A stretch of DNA of 9,861 nt, from positions 1-9,861 of the forward strand of contig JAEZLY010000154.1 of the NCBI GenBank assembly GCA_023414985.1, given 5' to 3'. This DNA comes from Bacillota bacterium (lineage in GTDB: Bacteria > Bacillota > Clostridia > Lachnospirales > Lachnospiraceae). Shown here piece after piece: positions 7,014 to 9,861 of this stretch. Below the pieces are notes generated by a model that saw nothing but the letters and a program-made list of their open reading frames with translations, was not told where the DNA came from and ran no database searches. The translations under genes and the position numbers were made by a program. Numbering within the stretch: the first letter of the stretch is position 1; each line of letters starts with the position of its first letter.

Positions 7014-7042
7014 ATTTTATTCTGCTTTTTTACGCTTGTCAA
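7014..7042 (-). promoter_or_regulatory. Candidate promoter directly upstream of icd
   Basis: On the minus strand TTGACA (7037-7042) and TAAAAT (7014-7019) are 17 bases apart: six of six and five of six matches to the sigma-A consensus. It begins just after the synthase stop codon and would give a leader of roughly 55-60 bases before icd. It could let icd and gntR be expressed without the synthase gene. No operator-like palindrome covers it. Confidence 0.55.
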
Positions 7043-7049
7043 TTCCAGA

Positions 7050-8453
7050 TTAAGCATTCTGTCTGCCAATGCTTACTCCCAGTTCCTTCTCCGCTTCTGA
7101 GATGATACTGAGCAGCTCGTCATCCGTAATAACGGTAACGCGGCCGCCTTCATATTCCTCATCCACCCATACCTTAATCTTCTGAACAACAGGGTGATCC
7201 TTGCCTATCGCTTTGCTGCCCTTCAGCTTAAAGAAGGTATTGATCCAGTGTGCGATACCGGCAAGACCGGAGGTATTGGAAACTGCCACCAGAACCGGGC
7301 GATTCAAGAATTTCTCCGTATCAAATATATTGTAGATTTCTTCATTCTTCAGAAGTCCGTCCGCATGAATACCGGCTCTGGTCACGTTAAAGTTCTTACC
7401 GACAAATGGAGTTCTGGAGGGAACGCGATAACCGATCTCCTTCTCGAAATATTCCGCAAGCTCAGTAATTACCGTCGTATCCATGCCATCCAAAGTACCC
7501 TTCAGCTGTGCATATTCGAAAACCATTGCCTCCAGAGGTGTATTTCCGGTTCGCTCTCCGATACCGAACAGGGAACAGTTCACGCCGCTTGCGCCATACA
7601 GCCAGGCAGTTGTTGAGTTGGAAACTGCTTTGTAGAAATCATTGTGTCCGTGCCACTCCAACCATTCGGAAGGAACCTCACCGTGTGTTCTCAAACCGTA
7701 GATAATACCCTGAACGGATCTGGGAATTACGGCACCGGAGAAGTTCACGCCATAGCCCATCGTATCACAGGCTCTGATCTTCACCGGAAGGTTATAAATC
7801 TTGCTCAGTTTCATCAGCTCACGGCAGAACGGGATAACAAAGCCGTGGATGTCGGAGCGGGTGATATCCTCCAGATGGCATCTTGCGGCAATTCCGGTCT
7901 CAAGACACTCTCTGACCACGCTCAGATAATGCTCCATAGCCTCTTTTCGGCTCATCTTCATCTTATAGAAGATATGATAGTCGGAGCAGCTGACCAAAAT
8001 ACCGGTCTCCTTCATGCCCAGGTCCTTTACCAGCTCGAAGTCACTCTTGCTCGCTCTGATCCAGGACGTAACCTCAGGAAATTGATAACCGCGTTCCATA
8101 CATTTATAGACAGCATCTCTGTCCTTCTTGCTGTATAAGAAAAACTCACTTTGGCGGATCAGACCCTTCGGTCCGCCAAGGCGGTGAAAATAATCAAACA
8201 TCGTTACAATCTGTTCGGTTGTATAGGGAGCTCTGGACTGCTGTCCGTCACGGAAGGTAGTATCTGTGATAAAGATCTCATCCGGAAGATTGTGAGGCAC
8301 AATACGGTCATTGAAAGCAATCTTCGGTATCTCATTATAGGGAAACAGTCCGCGGAAGGTGTTCGGCTGATCCACATCCACCAGATTATAAATCGGTTCC
8401 TCCAGCTGCAGCAGGTTCGTGTGTTGGTTGATAAAGACTTTTCTCTCATCCAT
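7050..8453 (-). CDS. Re-type citrate synthase (homocitrate/2-isopropylmalate synthase superfamily)
   Basis: This is a 467-residue DRE-TIM-type acyltransferase homologue. Substrate motif ITDTTFRDGQQSR (62-74, with R68 and D69) and metal ligands in EWHGHND (H268, H270) are intact, and the conserved FNVTRAGIHADGL segment is at 355-367. The overall text, as I remember it, is close to the Re-citrate synthase of C. kluyveri rather than to LeuA, lacking the LeuA allosteric domain. The expected reaction is condensation of acetyl-CoA with oxaloacetate to citrate. The next gene, isocitrate dehydrogenase, supports this over leucine or lysine synthesis. ATG 8453 is chosen because GGAG lies nine bases before it; a TTG at 8504 is in frame but falls inside the promoter. 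A GntR-type palindrome overlaps the promoter. Alternative: a homocitrate synthase-like enzyme. Superfamily is certain; the exact substrate is inferred. Confidence 0.85.
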   Translation of the reverse strand: MDERKVFINQHTNLLQLEEPIYNLVDVDQPNTFRGLFPYNEIPKIAFNDRIVPHNLPDEIFITDTTFRDGQQSRAPYTTEQIVTMFDYFHRLGGPKGLIRQSEFFLYSKKDRDAVYKCMERGYQFPEVTSWIRASKSDFELVKDLGMKETGILVSCSDYHIFYKMKMSRKEAMEHYLSVVRECLETGIAARCHLEDITRSDIHGFVIPFCRELMKLSKIYNLPVKIRACDTMGYGVNFSGAVIPRSVQGIIYGLRTHGEVPSEWLEWHGHNDFYKAVSNSTTAWLYGASGVNCSLFGIGERTGNTPLEAMVFEYAQLKGTLDGMDTTVITELAEYFEKEIGYRVPSRTPFVGKNFNVTRAGIHADGLLKNEEIYNIFDTEKFLNRPVLVAVSNTSGLAGIAHWINTFFKLKGSKAIGKDHPVVQKIKVWVDEEYEGGRVTVITDDELLSIISEAEKELGVSIGRQNA

Positions 8454-8493
8454 AATTTCGCTCTCCATTCTTACATGATTTAAAATTTGTTTT

Positions 8494-8505
8494 ATTGTAT
8501 ACAAT
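8494..8505. promoter_or_regulatory. Candidate GntR/FadR-type operator palindrome
   Basis: ATTGTATACAAT is a perfect 12-base palindrome that fully contains the -10 box of the synthase promoter. It fits the known FadR-subfamily operator pattern TnGTnnnACnA with zero-to-one-base spacing variants (core GTATAC). The regulator at 5059-5727 is the obvious candidate to bind it. Binding here would block transcription. Confidence 0.55.
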
Positions 8506-8522
8506 TATACCGGCATTGTCAA
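8494..8522 (-). promoter_or_regulatory. Sigma-A promoter of the Re-citrate synthase-icd-gntR cluster
   Basis: On the minus strand TTGACA (8517-8522) and TACAAT (8494-8499) are exactly 17 bases apart: six of six and five of six consensus matches. The -10 box lies 41 bases ahead of the ATG at 8453. A TATAAT also occurs within the spacer but has no matching -35. Confidence 0.8.
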
Positions 8523-8577
8523 TACATAAACAAACTTTTTTTCTGCGATACAGTAATAATTTAATTGAGTGAAGTAT

Positions 8578-8589
8578 AACAGCATCAAA
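8578..8589 (+). repeat. Direct repeat copy 1 flanking the methyltransferase segment
   Basis: AACAGCATCAAA here is identical to 9614-9625. Both copies are preceded by TATA-type sequence. The copies bracket the A+T-rich segment with the small frame and the methyltransferase gene. Confidence 0.4.
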
Positions 8590-8631
8590 TGATTATTTTT
8601 TTGAAAAAGGAATACGGATGGAGTAGGATAA

Positions 8632-8787
8632 ATGGATGACGGAAGTTTCTTGAGTATCAGGAAGAATGGAGTGCAGAAAATAAATCCCGATCAAAAAAAT
8701 GTAAACGAAAAGTGCGAAAAATATCCGCACCTAATTCAGTACTATACCAAATTTTATATGAAAAGTCTAGTAATTTTTTCAAGATAA
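8632..8787 (+). CDS. Possible small protein of 51 residues, unrecognised
   Basis: An ATG frame of 51 codons is preceded by GGAG at eight bases. The product starts MDDGSFLSIRKNG and is polar, Lys/Asn/Tyr-rich, with a single cysteine (residue 31) and a slightly hydrophobic tail (YMKSLVIFSR). There is no clear signal peptide or membrane helix. It ends 56 bases before the methyltransferase start on the same strand. The surrounding DNA is A+T-rich, so a frame of this size could occur by chance; the ribosome binding site is the main argument for it. Apart from this frame, the repeat copy and the divergent promoter, I see nothing in the interval 8506-8843. Confidence 0.28.
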   Translation: MDDGSFLSIRKNGVQKINPDQKNVNEKCEKYPHLIQYYTKFYMKSLVIFSR

Positions 8788-8843
8788 TTATATGCTATTT
8801 ATACCTACCGCGGATGGAAAAGAATGATAGGAGATCAAATTAT

Positions 8844-9605
8844 ATGAAGTCTTTAGACACTAATTGGTACAAATCTATATGGAGTTTGGATATAAAAGAA
8901 CAATCATGGGTAGAGAATACGGAGAATCAGGTTGAATTTATTGTGAGTACTTTGAAACTTACCGGAAGGGAACGTATTCTTGATCTTGCATGCGGATTCG
9001 GAAGGCATGCACTAGCTTTCGCAAAGCGTGGATATCAAGTTACCGGAGTAGATATCACAAAAGAATTTATCGAAGATGCTATACAAACTGCATATACAGA
9101 AGGGTTAAATGCACAGTTTATTCATTCAGACATAAGAGACCTTTCTATTGCAAACGAGTATGATGTTGTATTAAATCTAGCAGATGGCGCCATAGGTTAT
9201 TTAGAATCAGAGGAAGAAAACCTGAAAATATTTAAAGTAATTGCAAACGCATTAAAGCCGGGTGGAAAGCATTTTATGGATATCTGCAATGCGGAACATG
9301 CAGAGCATTATTTTCCTGCACAATATTGGGATGCAGGTGAAAATGCTTTATCTGTATCTAGATTTGAGTGGGATGCCAAGAAAAGAATCATGTTATTTGG
9401 TGACAATACAATTGTGTATGGTGAAACAGCGCAGAAACCTAACATTGAGTTTGGAGCACCACAGCGGCTTTATTCCATTGATGAGATAGAAACTATATGG
9501 AAGCAAATGGGCATGCAGGTAGAGCAGACTTTTTCTAATTATGATGGTAAAGATTCCTCCTATAAGGAATTGCAGCTTATGGTATACTCCAAAAAAAATG
9601 AATAA
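8844..9605 (+). CDS. Class I SAM-dependent methyltransferase
   Basis: The 253-residue product has a Rossmann-type methyltransferase core. Motif I is ILDLACGFGRHALAFAKRG (45-63), the ribose-binding acidic residue is D70 in VTGVDIT, and the adenine-contact region is HSDIRDL (94-100). The motif IV region is YDVVLNLADGAIGYL (107-121), followed by a LKPGGKHFMDI strand (137-147). The C-terminal part (150-253), which would form the substrate lid, gives no clue to the substrate; small molecules are common for this family. ATG 8844 follows AGGAG at ten bases. The frame extends upstream to 8712, but without a ribosome binding site or family resemblance. Base composition is lower in G+C than the neighbours (for example 19 of 60 at 9061-9120 against 27 of 60 at 7441-7500), which hints at a different history. 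No clear promoter was found. Confidence 0.85.
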   Translation: MKSLDTNWYKSIWSLDIKEQSWVENTENQVEFIVSTLKLTGRERILDLACGFGRHALAFAKRGYQVTGVDITKEFIEDAIQTAYTEGLNAQFIHSDIRDLSIANEYDVVLNLADGAIGYLESEEENLKIFKVIANALKPGGKHFMDICNAEHAEHYFPAQYWDAGENALSVSRFEWDAKKRIMLFGDNTIVYGETAQKPNIEFGAPQRLYSIDEIETIWKQMGMQVEQTFSNYDGKDSSYKELQLMVYSKKNE

Positions 9606-9613
9606 AGGCTATA

Positions 9614-9625
9614 AACAGCATCAAA
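9614..9625 (+). repeat. Direct repeat copy 2 flanking the methyltransferase segment
   Basis: AACAGCATCAAA, identical to 8578-8589, starts nine bases after the methyltransferase stop codon. Its 3' side runs into an A tract. Confidence 0.4.
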
Positions 9626-9653
9626 AAAAAGATGGTATCAGAGCATCCCTTTG
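9623..9653 (-). terminator. Possible weak terminator of the DUF554 gene
   Basis: On the minus strand GATG and CATC form a short 4-bp stem around the TGA stop codon and are followed directly by eight T residues (9623-9630). The T tract is good but the stem is short, so this is only tentative. Confidence 0.3.
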
Positions 9654-9861
9654 ATCAATCCGTATAAAACCGGTACCAGGACTGCGGGAAGCAGATTGCC
9701 CACCTTGATCTTCTTTCCGAACAGCATATTAATGCCAATACCGAAGATCAGTACAGAGCCGATGAAGGAGATCTCTGATATCAGAGTATCATTTAAGTAG
9801 GGTTCAATGTATTTTGCTGAAAAAGTAATCAATCCCTGATATAAACCAAGGGGTATTATGG
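9638..9861 (-). CDS. DUF554 family membrane protein, C-terminal end only
   Basis: The minus strand is open from the window edge to a TGA at 9638, giving 73 residues of a C-terminus. The text starts with PLGLYQGLITFSAKYIEPYL, continues with a hydrophobic SFIGSVLIFGIGINMLF helix, and then GKKIKVGNLLPAVLVPVLYG, another hydrophobic segment. The GxGIN-L and K-xVGNLLPA pattern is that of the DUF554 (YdfK/YqgA-like) integral membrane proteins, which are normally about 220-240 residues with several helices. The function of the family is not established. The start codon lies outside the window; a TTG at 9832 is internal, not a start. It converges on the methyltransferase gene. Confidence 0.8.
   Translation of the reverse strand, partial: IIPLGLYQGLITFSAKYIEPYLNDTLISEISFIGSVLIFGIGINMLFGKKIKVGNLLPAVLVPVLYGLIKGML

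Noticed and set aside
7644..8138. 164-codon open frame on the plus strand
   Set aside because: It lies entirely opposite the Re-citrate synthase coding sequence and shows no motif; it is a shadow frame.
8813..8825. CTACCGCGGATGG resembling a T-box antiterminator sequence
   Set aside because: There is no specifier stem, no T-box consensus and no terminator hairpin around it, and the following gene is not an amino-acid gene.
8712..8843. N-terminal extension of the methyltransferase by 44 codons
   Set aside because: There is no ribosome binding site before 8712, the text is not family-like, and the region overlaps the small frame at 8632-8787. The ATG at 8844 with AGGAG is better.
1..9861. CRISPR arrays, tRNA or rRNA genes, transposases, toxin-antitoxin pairs, phage genes
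   Set aside because: I saw no regularly spaced repeats, no cloverleaf or rRNA-like sequence and no matching protein motifs on either strand by reading; no covariance search was possible.

Overview
The window looks like chromosomal DNA from an anaerobic Clostridia-class Firmicute, most likely a Lachnospiraceae-type organism. This rests on strong GGAGG-type ribosome binding sites, several TTG starts, a Rex redox repressor, a YdiF-like ABC-F protein, and above all a Re-type citrate synthase homologue of the kind known from Clostridium kluyveri. The organism name is an inference. Most of the window is well-packed core chromosome; no CRISPR array, insertion sequence, tRNA, rRNA or prophage gene was recognised.

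Left part (1-2607, minus strand). A gene set reads leftward: rex (redox-sensing repressor, TTG start), an unrecognised coiled-coil protein, a hairpin, acpS (holo-ACP synthase), and the bifunctional NAD(P)HX repair enzyme nnr, cut by the window edge. rex has an excellent promoter overlapped by a candidate Rex operator, so it probably represses itself. Between rex and the next gene lies an open frame resembling the second half of an XRE-type helix-turn-helix domain, probably a gene remnant.

Centre (2879-5000, plus strand). A full-length ABC-F ATPase (YdiF/Uup type) is transcribed divergently from rex. ydiF and rex are also near each other in Bacillus subtilis. The gene is closed by a hairpin that can serve as a terminator for both strands.

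Right-centre (5059-8522, minus strand). This is the metabolic core: a Re-citrate synthase-like enzyme, an isocitrate dehydrogenase and a GntR/FCD regulator, in that order. Together they suggest the oxidative route from oxaloacetate and acetyl-CoA to 2-oxoglutarate, and so glutamate; aconitase is not in the window. The synthase gene has a near-consensus sigma-A promoter whose -10 box lies inside a perfect 12-bp palindrome of FadR-type GntR operator form. This suggests the last gene of the cluster represses the first. A second good promoter lies in front of the dehydrogenase gene.

Right end (8523-9861). A more A+T-rich segment carries a possible 51-codon gene and a class I SAM-dependent methyltransferase, flanked by two copies of an exact 12-base direct repeat. 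It is followed by the 3' end of a DUF554 membrane protein gene on the minus strand. The candidates for new biology are the proposed control circuit of the Re-citrate synthase cluster, the unknown coiled-coil protein between rex and acpS, and the repeat-flanked methyltransferase segment. No clearly undescribed multi-gene system was found.
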